Below are positions 19,750 through 29,745 of a stretch of DNA of 64,000 bases, piece after piece; position 1 is the stretch's first letter; each line of letters opens with the position of its first letter. Location of the stretch: assembly GCA_943736015.1 (NCBI GenBank), contig OX031064.1, positions 29,759,361-29,823,360 on the forward strand, given 5' to 3'. The translations under genes were made by a program, and so were the position numbers. Under the pieces are notes generated by a model. It ran no database searches, was not told where the DNA came from, and was given only the letters and a program-made list of their open reading frames with translations. This DNA is from Tridacna crocea. Lineage: Eukaryota; Mollusca; Bivalvia; Cardiida; Cardiidae.

Positions 19750-19870
19750 TTCTGTTAAAAAGGGGTCTTGGTGCATCTGCAAAAAGTATCGACCCATATC
19801 AGCCTGCGCAGTCAACGCAAGCTGACTTGGGTCGATGCATTTTGCTATTGGTCACTTTTCTGCATGAAAA
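19750..19870. mobile_element. Fam-C element
   Basis: TGTTAAAAAGGGGTCTTGGT, GCATCTGCAAAAAGTATCGA and CAGCCTGCGCAGTCAACGCA, returning as GACTTGGGTCGATGC. Confidence 0.7.
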
Positions 19871-20069
19871 TCGACCATTTTACCCACTGACTAAGTCGGT
19901 TTTGCATTTACAGAAATGCACATATCGTTCGTTAGCTAGACCGTTGATCAACCATGAATGGTAGGTGAATGCAACCAATTCACTCCTCCGTCGTTCTGAT
20001 TGGTGCACTGTTATTGTAATTTCAACCAATCAAAAAATCGTTATGTACCAAATTTGGGAGCTGATTGAT

Positions 20070-20241
20070 ATATGGTGTGCAACATGCGAAAAGGGACAGT
20101 CGGACATCTGCACAAAACGGAAAATTGCATGAAAACGGAAAGTGTCGTCTCAGATTATCCTGCGCGGACTGCGCAGGCTGATCCGAGACGACACTTTACG
20201 CAGATGTCCGAATGTCCCTTGTCGTGTGTTGTAGGCCATAT
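20070..20241. mobile_element. Fam-D element, compact single-hairpin form
   Basis: Ends GTGTGCAACATGCGAAAAGG and, as complement, GCCTACAACACACGACAAGG. The single central hairpin has TCTCAGATTATCCTGCGCGG and GCAGGCTGATCCGAGACGAC. Confidence 0.8.
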
Positions 20242-20587
20242 CTAAAATAACAAGTTGGCCAATGATAAAATGTGAAGTCTGGTTTTTTTTATCTCAACAA
20301 GTAGCGTTTATATAGGCCTACTCACACATAGATTTATTTCAATAATTTGAAGTTGTTTTTTGCTTGATGACACTAAATCATAGGGCAGAACCAGTAAGAT
20401 AGACAGGGCATGAAAAGACAGAAGGAAAGAAAAGAAAAATAGAAAATGAAAAATAAAGAAAGAAACAACTTTCTGGGCGGGTTCAGGCTCAAGGTATAGA
20501 AGTGCAGGTCACAGTGTTCAGCATGTACATGTAACTTATATTGATAGATCAATGGCTACAGATCTTATCACATCCTTTATTAGATTG

Positions 20588-21132
20588 AGGTGTGTTCAAC
20601 ATTGCGGGCGCTTCACAGAGCGCCTGGCGAGAATGCACCTCGTTAATTGAACGCAAGCGAGCGCTCGCTTATTTTTCAAAATGGCGTCTAAAAAGATTTT
20701 TCTAGGACATAAGATTGGCCATCATTACAGAGTTATCTGTAGAATTCAGTTAACTATCTTATGATAAGAAAAGCATAAACCAAGAAAACAGCGGTTAGCT
20801 GAATCTTTTCGTTCCGATCACAGACCTGATAATTCTCCGTGTTCATAGAAAAAAAAATACCAAATAAAATACTGAAATTGTCTTCAGAACATCTTTACTA
20901 AACATCTAAAGGGCCGTGCACGGTGTAATTTTGCCCAGTCGCCTCAATGTTTAGATTCTCATTACACTCTCTCATTTAGATAACACCTCTGCTATTGGAT
21001 GCCATCTTGGAAATACAAGCGAAACTCCTATCAAGTATGCACGCGGGCGCTATCGAGCGCCGCAGTGGGCGCCCGCTTTCGAAACGAAAGCGCGTGAGAG
21101 CGCTCGAAGCGCTCGCCATGTTGAACGCGCCT
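20588..21132. mobile_element. Fam-M element with GC-rich inverted ends
   Basis: Left GAGGTGTGTTCAACATTGCG and right end complement GAGGCGCGTTCAACATGGCG, each continuing into GCGCTTC-type sequence. Interior non-coding, ~545 bp. The right terminus (complement CAGAGGCGCG) resembles hAT ends, but I could not find a clear 8-bp TSD. Confidence 0.65.
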
Positions 21133-21559
21133 CTGTCTCTGCAGCCAGAGACACGATGTTAAGTTACATGTACAACTAAACACTACGGTAGGATATAAGG
21201 AACATACAAGAAAAGTAAAAATCTCTCGTGACCACTAGGTATCAGCAATGCTCTGGCAAAAGACAGCTTCATGCATCTCCATGATGCACCGTGTTAAGCG
21301 AGTGTGGTAATTACAGTTGAAAAGAAAATGTATGAATTAAAAGGCAGTAATTGAATATCTTGAGTTTTTGTAGACACAAAGGAAGCTTTTGATAATTCAA
21401 TAGATTCTAGATATAAAACTGAAATCCTAAAGATTAACCCTGGGCTGTTTCAAACCTTCTACAAATCATTACGCGTTGCCTACCTGGCAAACATTTACAG
21501 GGAAGTGAGACATCATTTTTTATAGAAAAAAGTTTTGAATTCTGACTTATCACGACTAC

Positions 21560-21640
21560 CGAAAAAGATTTGTTTCAAAAATAATTTGGCTGGTAATCAG
21601 CATTTTCTCCTTTTCCTATATTTTTTTTTTTCTTTTCGAT
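21560..21640 (-). mobile_element. Fam-A fragment
   Basis: GGCTGGTAATCAGCATTTTC and TCCTTTTCCTAT keep the hairpin tip only. Confidence 0.5.
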
Positions 21641-21670
21641 CGAAGACAGAAATCATCACATGAATTACGT

Positions 21671-21897
21671 TTAACCCTGTACCTCACAATAACGACTTTT
21701 GACAATCATGAGGGGGAAGCCTTTTGAAAACATTGTGGGAAAAGTAGAAAATGCTGGTAATCAGCATTTTCTCCTTTTCCAACAATGTATTCTACCATTC
21801 CCAAATCAAATTTTGATTTTTTAGTCACATCTATTCTGTCGTCGGCACATGCTTTCAGTTTGGACCAGTATCAATTTCTCATTTGGTAAAGAGTTAA
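21671..21897 (-). mobile_element. Fam-A MITE, near intact
   Basis: TTAACCCTGTACCTCACAAT to CATTTGGTAAAGAGTTAA with both TTAA ends. The first stem arm has GGGAAAAGTAG where the second keeps CTCC. Confidence 0.85.
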
Positions 21898-21899
21898 TA

Positions 21900-22105
21900 T
21901 GTCGTCTGCAAATGTCTTCAATTTAGTCGAGTCCAAAATTTTGTCGTTTGGTGCAGAACGTGCAGCCTGATCTTGGATCTGCACTGTCCGATAAGGAGAT
22001 ATTTTCGCCTAAAAATATCGTTGAAATAGCAAAGTTTGGGTTACTATTATCAGCTTGAAAATTTCATGATAGTTATTTAGCAGGACAGGAGTTATTATCA
22101 TACAG
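21900..22105 (-). mobile_element. Fam-A end fused to half Fam-E
   Basis: GTCGTCTGCAAATGTCTTCA to TTTTGTCGTTTGGT is the Fam-A long-arm end. From 21953 GCAGAACGTGCAGCCTGATC, GATCTGCACTGTCCGATAAG and the Fam-E arm ATTTCATGATAG follow. The junction lies inside both elements. Confidence 0.65.
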
Positions 22106-22405
22106 CATAGAAATTTCTCGCGATCTGATTGGATAATATACCCCGAACATACATGTATTTATCATGTACACTGGCAAAACCAACTTAGAAGCAGTTTCCT
22201 TTTCCAGAGCCCGTATAATTAAATGGCTGCACCGTCAACGCCCAAAATGGCTGCGTCGATCAAGATAAACATACACTCTATTGTACTACGGATCATTGCC
22301 ACTCACCTCTGTAGTTGGCTCAGAAAGTAGTCCGTCATCACGTGATGTTTTCGTCACATGACCATAACTCAAAATGGCGAGAGTAAAGAACGACAATGTC
22401 CTGCG

Positions 22406-22763
22406 CATTATCTCCCGCTAGATGGCATTCTATAAATACTCATCTATCTCATATGGGCATCCTGGGTACAGAACCGAATCACTTTCCTACGCGACAACCG
22501 TTACTTTGAATTTAAAACAAAAATAAAGGTTTACCCAATAAAACGCTACCTCGTGCAATTCACTCAACTATGATCACCAGTTTAGAGAAATCTATTGCTA
22601 AAGCAGGTCTCATTTCTCCTCAAACGTATTGATACGTGAAAGCTATTTTCAACATTGCTACTTTATAGAGCGTAATATTACAGTCAGCCCGCTTTCGGGG
22701 CTAGTAGTGATGCGTCATATAAGACAGTCGAATCTTCGAAGAATATGACATGCGCAGACAACG
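22406..22763 (+). mobile_element. Fam-B element
   Basis: CATTATCTCCCGCTAGATGG to CGCAGACAACG. Flanks ATGTCCTGCG (22396-22405) and ATGTCGTGCG (22764-22773) differ at one base and are read as the target duplication. Confidence 0.85.
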
Positions 22764-22773
22764 ATGTCGTGCG

Positions 22774-23405
22774 CGATTGAGTAATCACGTGCTCGGAGTC
22801 AGCCTAAAATGCAACTAGAACAGACGGGAACAGATGCCTTTACTCGCCCTCAATCTCTCTAATTTCTTGTCGTAAGACTGTACAATTTTATTTAAATTGT
22901 CACCATTCATGGGTGCAGCCATTGTTTTATTATTGGCGTAAGATTCTGATCAGTAACAAAGCTTGAAAAAATAGTTCCATTCTATACAGGTAAATTCATC
23001 AATTTGAATGCACCTCATATAATGTATCCGTAATCATATTTCCTTTGTCTATTTTATTATGTTACACATTAAACAGTTAAACAGTAACAAAACATGTTTT
23101 CCTCGGTTTGACAAGATTCTTGTCATTTACCCCTTGCAGAGGTGTATGGTGAGAGTAACGAACGACAACTCTGCTCGGAGATTGATAAACATCAAGATTA
23201 TGCGCCAAGCTGCACGTTTTAGCATGAATTACTAAGATTTCAGTGACGTCAGTTCACAGTGACGCCAGCTTTCATTGAATTGGGGGCACTAAGAGGGTAC
23301 TTCTACTTCGTAAGGCGTACTATTTTTTTTTTTTTTCAAACAAAAATCAGGTTAAATTCGCTTAACAAACCTTAGAATGGTAAAACTTTGCGGTATGATA
23401 AATTC
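22774..23405. other. No recognisable feature
   Basis: Mixed AT-rich sequence with a poly-T run at 23324-23335. No exon or shared repeat recognised. Confidence 0.45.
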
Positions 23406-23544
23406 GTTGTACGGTCAGGTGGCAGGGGACTTGGAAACTTGTTCACGGCTGTGTTGACTCATGTCGCCACCTTCGGCTCGGGGCGACATGATTAACCACA
23501 GCCGTGAACAAATTTCAAAGTCCCCTGCCACTCTACCGTACAAC
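23406..23544. mobile_element. Fam-K: 139-bp near-perfect palindrome
   Basis: Left arm GTTGTACGGT, GTGGCAGGGGACTTGGAAAC, TTGTTCACGGCTGTG, CATGTCGCC; the right arm returns GGGCGACATG, CACAGCCGTGAACAA, TTTCAAAGTCCCCTGCCAC, ACCGTACAAC. The loop is about 12 nt (ACCTTCGGCTCG). Only copy in the window; probably a fold-back MITE. Confidence 0.8.
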
Positions 23545-23999
23545 TAATAATGTATACAGGTAAATCTATATTAAGGAAAGAAAAATTAAAAGGCTATTTC
23601 TCCAAATGCTACATTGTTTACAAAATCACCATATTTCATCTCTTTCAGCGTCAAACAAGAGCCGTCAGAGACGGGTTATGCTCCCCGAACAAGTGCTTGT
23701 CATAGAATATAAGAAATTGATATAAATTCACTTCTTTTATCCTAGAAGAACCTGTTCATGCCCCGCAAAATTTGAAGTGAAAAGGCAATTACTATCTTAG
23801 AGATAGCCAACACAAACTTGTAGAGGACAATTAGCCCAATAAGCCCCCTTTAAGCCCCCTTTTCCCATGAGACAATATTGGATCATTGTAATAAATACAA
23901 CAGGTGTGTGGTTTGTGGCATTTTTTAATAATAAATCAAAATTCGAAATTTCATAAAATTTTGAGCGTTCATGTATTAAATATTACATAAAACAATTTT

Positions 24000-24700
24000 T
24001 TACATGAAGCCCCCTTTTTCCGAGACGCAGCCTGAAATTGAGAAAAAGGAAGAGAGGTACCTGGGCATCGTTCCAACAAGTTCAGATTTGAAATTTCACA
24101 AAGTTTTGAGCACTGATAAAGGAGAACCTAGTGAAAAACAATTTTTTCCATGAAGTCCCCTTTTTCCGTGATGCAGCCTTAATTTGAGAAACCAGGAAAG
24201 ACGTATTTGTGCATTAATAATTCATAGATTGCAAAAACAAAGGGCACATGTTGAAGCTTGTAAAACAAGATATAACCATGAAATGTTGACAAAAACTGAA
24301 CAAGATATTAGTAAAAATTGCAATTTTGCATTAGGGCCCCTTTTTCATTTTACAAGAAACCCCCTTTTTCCATGACAGAGGGTCAAATTGAAAACACATA
24401 GATAAAGAAACAAGAGCACAGAGTGAAACTTTGAAAAAACAATATAACCTCGAAGTTTAATTAAATTTTGACCAAAACTGAATGAAATATTAGTAAAAAT
24501 TGGAATTTTGCAAGAAGCCTCCTTTTTCCATGATGGAACGTCAACTTAAAAAATGCCCAGATTAAAAATAGCAAGGACACATGCTAAAACTTTCAATAAA
24601 CAATATAACCATGAAGTTTCATGATATTCTGACAAAAACTGAATGAGATATTGGTAAAAATTGCAATTTTGCATTAAGCCCCTTTTTTCCATGACATGAG
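24000..24700. repeat. Internal tandem units of the Helentron-like element
   Basis: Each unit carries CCCCTTTTTCCATGA-like sequence, at about 24006, 24153, 24358, 24519 and 24678 (spacing ~150-205 bp), with AACAATATAACCATGAAGTT and CAAAAACTGAATGA between. Confidence 0.75.
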
Positions 24701-24802
24701 GTCAAATTGAAAATCCGGGAAAAGTATATTGGCAACTTACCCTAAGGAGTTCATATATGAAGTTTTATCCAATTTGGTCCAAGGGTTGTGGAGAAATGGC
24801 TT

Positions 24803-24880
24803 CGGACGGACGGACGGACAGACGGACGGAAGGACGGACGGACGGAAGGACGGACGGACGGACGGACAGACGAAGCGGCG
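24803..24880. repeat. GGAC/GACA microsatellite
   Basis: TCGGACGGACGGACGGACAG and following quartets; part of the Helentron-like element. The open frame across it (DGRTDG repeats) is an artefact. Confidence 0.9.
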
Positions 24881-24979
24881 ACTATATGCTCGCCCTTCGG
24901 GGAGCATAAAAATGAATTCGTCTTTTTTTTCACCAATAGCTGAAAATAAAATCGAATGAAATTCAGAGAAACTTTCATC

Positions 24980-25470
24980 TCAGAGTTTTGATTTTACAAG
25001 CAAACACATTTTGTGCAGTCTGATCTATATCCATAACGTCTACAGAAGTCCATGTTTTTGCCTTTGGTGCCGAAAGGGCGAAGTAAATCGTGCAAGACGG
25101 ACAAAAAAGTCCCCCCCCCCTCCCTTTTCCCTCGTGGTTGACGGGTTAACACGTCAAAACTATCTGACAAGTTTACGAAGTGCATAATGAAGGCCCCTCC
25201 CTGTAAAACATTATCTTGATAAATGTTTACTTTTAGTTACTGTTTATGAAAAAGATCTTTTTAGAAACGTATAAGGAGTGGTTTTTCATCGAAATCAAAA
25301 TGAGGCGATCTTATTGAAAACAGAAATACCAAAGGTGTGGCTTTTCAACGGACCAGCAATTTTATGCAATCGGAAAATAATACGATGTTTCAAAATACAT
25401 AATGAGCATCTTGTAACTTGATCAAACTGGATTTCAAAACTGACGAATGACCGAATGGCTGGGATAGGAA
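24980..25470. other. No recognisable feature
   Basis: Contains a C-rich run at about 25111-25120 and otherwise unassigned AT-rich sequence. Confidence 0.45.
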
Positions 25471-25473
25471 GAC

Positions 25474-25498
25474 AGAGAGAGAGAGAGAGAGAGAGAGA
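25474..25498. repeat. GA microsatellite
   Basis: Uninterrupted AG dinucleotides. Confidence 0.95.
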
Positions 25499-25534
25499 TT
25501 TACCTGCATTGTCTTTAGGACATTGAAAAATTCT

Positions 25535-25630
25535 CAGTCTGGGGCAAAAAAAAATGTCCACTCGGACGTTGACACTCTCAGTATGGGCAAAAAAATGCCC
25601 ACTCGGACGTTGACAGTCTCAGGGGAAAAA
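25535..25630 (+). repeat. Two-unit tandem repeat (~53 bp)
   Basis: CTCAGTCTGGGGCAAAAAAA, TGTCCACTCGGACGTTGACA recurs as CTCAGTATGGGCAAAAAAAT, GCCCACTCGGACGTTGACAG, with a partial third start CTCAGGGGAAAAAA. Confidence 0.8.
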
Positions 25631-25709
25631 AAAGTCGACATAGTCCATCACCACACAAGGACAGTGAAAGATAACCGTAAAAAACATGATGGAAAAGGTA
25701 CAATTTATC

Positions 25710-25938
25710 TTAAATCTTTACCAAACGAAAGAAAAATAGACAGGTCCCAATTGAAAGCATTAGCAGACGTTAAAATAAAACTGTCTAAAAATTTGAAATT
25801 TGTATCTCAGAAGAGAGAAAACATTGTGGGAAAAGAAGAAAATGCTGGTTAGCAGCATTTTCTCCTTTTCCCAAAATGTTTTCAAAAGGTTTATATCTCA
25901 GGATCGTAAAAACCAGGGATTGTTTGGTAAAGGGTTAA
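25710..25938 (+). mobile_element. Fam-A MITE, intact
   Basis: TTAAATCTTTACCAAACGAA to GTTTGGTAAAGGGTTAA; both TTAA retained; 229 bp. Tip TGCTGGTTAGCAGCA has one mismatch. Confidence 0.9.
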
Positions 25939-26035
25939 ACAAACCTTGCTTTTCCCTTTTCCCCAGTTGTTAACCTACAAACTACTGGTGTCTTAACCAC
26001 ATAATCATCAACATAAATTAGCTAAGTCCCTGGTA

Positions 26036-26516
26036 GCCCAGTCGGTAGACTTGAGAACAAGGATCGCTGGTTTGATCCCTGGCTCGATCAATATCTATTC
26101 CGAGGATTGATGACAGTCATTGTGACAGGATTTATTCCTCTCTCTCTCTCTCTGCTGATCGTTGTTTAGACGACAGTTATGTGGGAAAGAATATAGTGCG
26201 GAGTACTGATAACAGAAATTCCAGGAAAGCATTGGCAGGTGCTGTTTAAGTCTTTAACAAACAACTAAATTTTAGACTGGTCCCAACTGAAAGCACTTTC
26301 TGACGACAAGATAACGGCAACTCAAAAATTGTTTTCAGCCGGGTAGAAAACATTATGGGAAAAGGAGAAAATGCTGGTTACCAGCATTTTCTCCTTTTCC
26401 CTCTATGTTTTCAAAAGTCTTTTCTTTCAGGGTCATTAAAAGTCGGTTAAAAGTCGGGATTGTGTGGTAAAGAGTTAACTGACAAACTATTGAAAACGCC
26501 GTAAACACCACGTAGT
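26036..26516 (+). mobile_element. tRNA-derived SINE split by a Fam-A MITE
   Basis: Head TGGTAGCCCAGTCGGTAGAC (A box) and GGTTTGATCCC (B box), body CGAGGATTGATGACAGTCAT, then the MITE at 26246, and after it CTGACAAACTATTGAAAACG with CCGTAAACACCA, the SINE tail. A CT run at about 26134-26149 lies inside the body. Confidence 0.8.
26246..26478 (+). mobile_element. Fam-A MITE inside a SINE
   Basis: TTAAGTCTTTAACAAACAAC to GTGTGGTAAAGAGTTAA. The host site corresponds to TATAACTG of the intact SINE, here TTAACTG. A short duplication (AAAAGTCGG) lies near the right end. Confidence 0.85.
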
Positions 26517-26620
26517 CATGGAAAGTAGGAAGCCTTGTAATCAATTCATCTATTTATCAACATTAAAATGGATGAAAATTTCCATCCTGTTGTACCGCTG
26601 AAAATTTTCCCATTTTCAAA

Positions 26621-26765
26621 CTAGGGTTGTCACTGAATGTGACTTAATACCCCCGCCAGCGCTTTGATAGAAACAGGCAATGACTAGTATTTTGTACACA
26701 GACGGATACACGGACACACGGGCTGATTCCAGTATACCCCCGAAAACATTCGTTTTACTGGGTAA
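26621..26765 (-). mobile_element. Short Helentron-like element
   Basis: GTTGTCACTGAATGTGACTT, AATACCCCCGCCAGCG to CTGATTCCAGTATACCCCCG. On the minus strand this gives a terminal hairpin GTCACATTCAGTGAC near the 3' end. Confidence 0.5.
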
Positions 26766-26785
26766 TAACACCTTTTCGCACCCAA

Positions 26786-27295
26786 AAAAACTAGAGCTGT
26801 CACTGAATGTGACTTAATACCCCCACCAGCACTTTGACAGAAAAAAGTGTCAAGTTCAAAGGGAGATAATTCCTCAACCAGGAAGAGTGGACGCTTGAAA
26901 ATTGTGTCTTGCAAACCTTCAGTAGATGATAAGTACGAGTATACATGTATGTGCAAAGTTTCAATACAATTGATGGAAAACTGTGGGAAGAGTTCGTTAC
27001 ACAAAATTACCAATATTTGGTACACAGACGGACACACGGACGAACGGACAGACGGTCTTATGAGACGGACCTTGTGAGGTTGCATTGTTCTTTATTCAAT
27101 GCAACCCAAACAACCCCAGAAAAGCACTTTTTTAACGCACTAGCCATAACCTAACCCCATACCTACCAGATGGACGGAATGAACCCATAGAGACTAAACG
27201 TACAGTTACCCCTAACCCCACAATGTCGGGCTGGTAAGGACGGACAGACAGGCTGATTCCAGTATACCCCCGAAAACATATATGGGGTAGGCCAG
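26786..27295 (-). mobile_element. Helentron-like element, longer tandem neighbour
   Basis: Begins CTAGAGCTGTCACTGAATGT and ends GATTCCAGTATACCCCCGAA, with ACACGGACGAACGGACAGAC inside. Minus-strand 3' end: hairpin GTCACATTCAGTGAC, then AGCTCTAG. The frames crossing the GGAC tract are not genes. Confidence 0.55.
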
Positions 27296-27385
27296 AGTAG
27301 ATCTAAAATCAAACTAGAAGTCGTGCTGTGCAGTCTGATCTTGATCTACACTGTCCACAAAAGCTCGGACTGAGTGGTCCATATC
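27296..27385 (+). mobile_element. Fam-E hairpin, partial
   Basis: AGTAGATCTAAAATCAAACT pairs imperfectly with GCAGTCTGATCTTGATCTAC, followed by TGTCCACAAAAGCTCGGACT. Confidence 0.6.
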
Positions 27386-27394
27386 AACAGAACG

Positions 27395-27836
27395 TTAACA
27401 TTCATCCTGCTCAATAAGTTAACCCTTTACCACACAATGACGACTTTTATCGACCCTTGGAAAGAAGCCTTTTGAAAACATTGTGGGAAATGGGAGAAAA
27501 TGCTGGTAACCTGCATTTTCTCCTTTTCCAACAATGTTTTCTACCCTATCAAAGAAAATTTGCACCATGTAACATTGCACACTGCAAATTGTCATCTGCA
27601 AATCTTTTCAGTTTGGACAAGTCTTAAATTTTTGCTGTTTGGTAAGAGTTAAATGAAACTTCCAATCCGATAGTAAAAGCCCTGAATAGATGCTATTTTA
27701 AACTTGACTTTTGGAAAAGTATACCACCTTATCGGACAGTTTAGTTCCAAGATCAGACTGCACGTTCTGTGCAGTCTGATCTTGAACTACACTTTCCGCA
27801 AAAGGTCAGTGAGTCGCGCTTAGCATCCTAAGGATT
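27395..27836 (+). mobile_element. Fam-E MITE carrying a nested Fam-A
   Basis: TTAACATTCATCCTGCTCAA, then Fam-A (27419-27652), then ATGAAACTTCCAATCCGATA, hairpin CCAAGATCAGACTGCACG / GCAGTCTGATCTTGAAC, and GTGAGTCGCGCTTAGCATCC ending ATTAAC. Without the insert it is the usual ~210 bp. Confidence 0.8.
27419..27652 (-). mobile_element. Fam-A MITE nested in Fam-E
   Basis: TTAACCCTTTACCACACAAT to GTTTGGTAAGAGTTAA. The TTAA target lies in the host arm, between CTCAATAAG and ATGAAAC. Confidence 0.85.
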
Positions 27837-27839
27837 AAC

Positions 27840-28438
27840 TGGATTAACGATCAAGCATCTTGCCCCCACCCTTTTGCATATTTCTTGGAACCCAGACAAG
27901 TACTAGTAATTACAACCACATGTTGTCGGGTTCAAAAGGTCGAAAAGAAGGTCACGCGCATCATGGGATTGTAAGATCAAAGTACCGTAACTTTCCACTG
28001 TCAAATCAACTCAAAACGGTCTGTACTGTGTAGCCGACCAGCAGTATTTCTCGTTTGAAAGTGGACGCCGATCTGAAAACATTGCAGCAAATCGAAAAGT
28101 GACTCGTTTTCAGCACTGTTTGAAATTATACAATTCTAGATCAATATATGTCATGCTCTGTGAAAAGGGGAGGAGCGGGTTTGGGGGTGTCAGCCTGGCC
28201 CTGCGAAAGGTCAGTTGTGGATTTCAAAGGGGCAAACCAGTTAATTGAGCGCAAAATGGTCGCCCTTTTGCTGCTTCACTATGTTTGCTATAGTTACATT
28301 ATATTTGCATTCTTCAGTTATTTCCCTTGTTTCTTCTCCGGTACCACATTGGTCCTCATAAGGGGATTACTTGGATTTTATCCTTGATTTTCTTGCACTG
28401 AAAGGCTATGTTCTTAGACAATATTTCAATTAAGAATT
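27840..28438. other. No recognisable feature
   Basis: Includes an open frame at 28148-28387 with a hydrophobic stretch (LLLLHYVCYSYIIFAFFSYF), but no family motif, splice signals or repeat support a gene. Confidence 0.4.
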
Positions 28439-28439
28439 G

Positions 28440-28591
28440 TTAGATTTTTTTACCAGTATTTTGTCCTTTTCCTACTATGTTTTCTACCCTGCTGGAAACA
28501 AATTTCAATTTTTGAATTACGTTTATCTTGTCGTCTGCAAGTGCTTTCAATTCGGACCAGTCCAAAATATTGTCGTTTGGTTATGAGTTAA
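28440..28591 (-). mobile_element. Fam-A right half
   Basis: TACCAGTATTTTGTCCTTTT, TATGTTTTCTACCCT to GTTTGGTTATGAGTTAA. The hairpin's first arm and the short arm are gone. Confidence 0.75.
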
Positions 28592-28774
28592 TATGGTTAC
28601 GTCCTTCCTCCTCACAAACATGATACCACACGATGTATGCTCCCAGCACAATTTATTCCTAACTTACTCTACAAATTAATAGTAGCAGACATTGAAAAAA
28701 AAACGGACTGAAAGAAAATAAAAAAAATTTATTCCTAAAAAGGACGAACATGGCGTCTATTTGTCAGCAAATAG

Positions 28775-28890
28775 ACAGGGACCCTTTCAATAAACATGTC
28801 TACATTTTTGACCAATCACAACCTTCCATTTATTCATTTTTATCAGTATCAAATACGTCAAAAGCCAACATATTCAGTTACGTCTAATAA
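28775..28890 (+). repeat. Fam-G dispersed repeat fragment
   Basis: AAACATGTCTACATTTTTGA and CCAATCACAACCTTCCATTT align with 5957-6080. Confidence 0.6.
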
Positions 28891-28912
28891 GGACGACCTA
28901 TGTTAGCAGAGA

Positions 28913-29141
28913 TTAACCCAGTACCACACAATCCTTAATTGCTTTTGACGCCCCTGAGAAGCCTTTGGAAAACATTGTGAGAAAACGAGAAAATGCTGGT
29001 AACCAGCATTTTCACCTTTTCCCACAAAGTTTTCTACCCTTCATAAAATAAATTTCAAATTTTCAGTCACTTATATTTTGTCTTCTGCAAATGCTTTCAA
29101 TTTGGACCAGTCTAAAAGTTTGTCGTCTGGTAACGGGCTAA
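28913..29141 (-). mobile_element. Fam-A MITE, near intact
   Basis: TTAACCCAGTACCACACAAT to GTCTGGTAACGGGCTAA (right TTAA now CTAA). Small indels in the short arm (CCTTAATTGCTTTTGACG). Confidence 0.85.
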
Positions 29142-29419
29142 GTACTAGAATAGGTGTCAAACATTTCGACTAAATGAAAGATGCTTGCTTCTTGCACTTT
29201 CTTCTCTTGCCGCGGTGTTCATAAAGCGATCTGCTGCAAGAACGAATAATGAGATCATCTGCAGGGGGTGCTTTGCGTTAATCTTTCCCATTGATAAACC
29301 GTCAAAGCGCTCAATAATGAAAAAGGGCCTTTTCAGTTAGGAAAAAAAAAAACATCTGACATAACAAATATTATAAACATTTCAAGGTTGTTTGAGTCAG
29401 AATATGGAGCGAAGTAGCC

Positions 29420-29447
29420 AACAGTATAGGTCCAAAATCAGACTGTT
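29420..29447 (+). mobile_element. Fam-E hairpin half
   Basis: CAGTATAGGTCCAAAATCAG then ACTG, cut by the Fam-A that starts at 29448. Confidence 0.45.
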
Positions 29448-29664
29448 TTAACTCTTTACCAAACGACAAAATTTAAGACTGATTCAAATTGAACGAAAAA
29501 ATAAAGGTGACTGAAAATTTGAAATTTGTTCCGGGAAGGGTAGAAAACGCTGTGGGAAAAGGAGAAAATGCTGGTTACCAGCATTTTCTCCTTTTCCCAC
29601 AGTGTTTTCAAAAGGCTTCTTTCTAAGGGGCGTCAAAAGTAGGGATTGTGTGGTAATGGGTTAA
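29448..29664 (+). mobile_element. Fam-A MITE, intact ends
   Basis: TTAACTCTTTACCAAACGAC to GTGTGGTAATGGGTTAA, 217 bp because part of the GCATTTGCAGACGAC segment is deleted. Stem GCTGTGGG/CCCACAGTG. Confidence 0.9.
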
Positions 29665-29712
29665 GGTCTTTAAAGCAAGATGCTGTATGTTGTAATGGAC
29701 AACACCCCAACA

Positions 29713-29745
29713 CCCCCCCCCCCCCCCCCCCAACACACACACACA
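29713..29745. repeat. Poly-C run followed by CA microsatellite
   Basis: About 19 consecutive C then ACACACACACAC. Confidence 0.95.

Larger units (their letters stand above)
23653..24912 (-). mobile_element. Helentron/pearl-like element
   Basis: On the minus strand it starts TTTATGCTCCCCGAAGGG and ends TTCGGGGAGCATAACCCGTC, then the hairpin CCGTCTCTGACGG and CTCTTGTTT. Subterminal inverted repeats (ATGCTCCCCGAA/TTCGGGGAGCAT), a 3' hairpin close to the end, internal tandem units and a GGAC tract are features described for Helentron-associated elements and bivalve pearl elements. No Rep/helicase is encoded. The assignment is inference from structure. Confidence 0.6.

Noticed and set aside
24729-24959. 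DGRTDG-repeat protein and its PSVRPSVRP antisense
   Set aside because: Produced by the GGAC microsatellite inside a Helentron-like element.
28148-28387. Frame with a hydrophobic segment as a missing SLC6 exon
   Set aside because: The hydrophobic run lacks any SLC6 helix motif and the splice phase does not fit.
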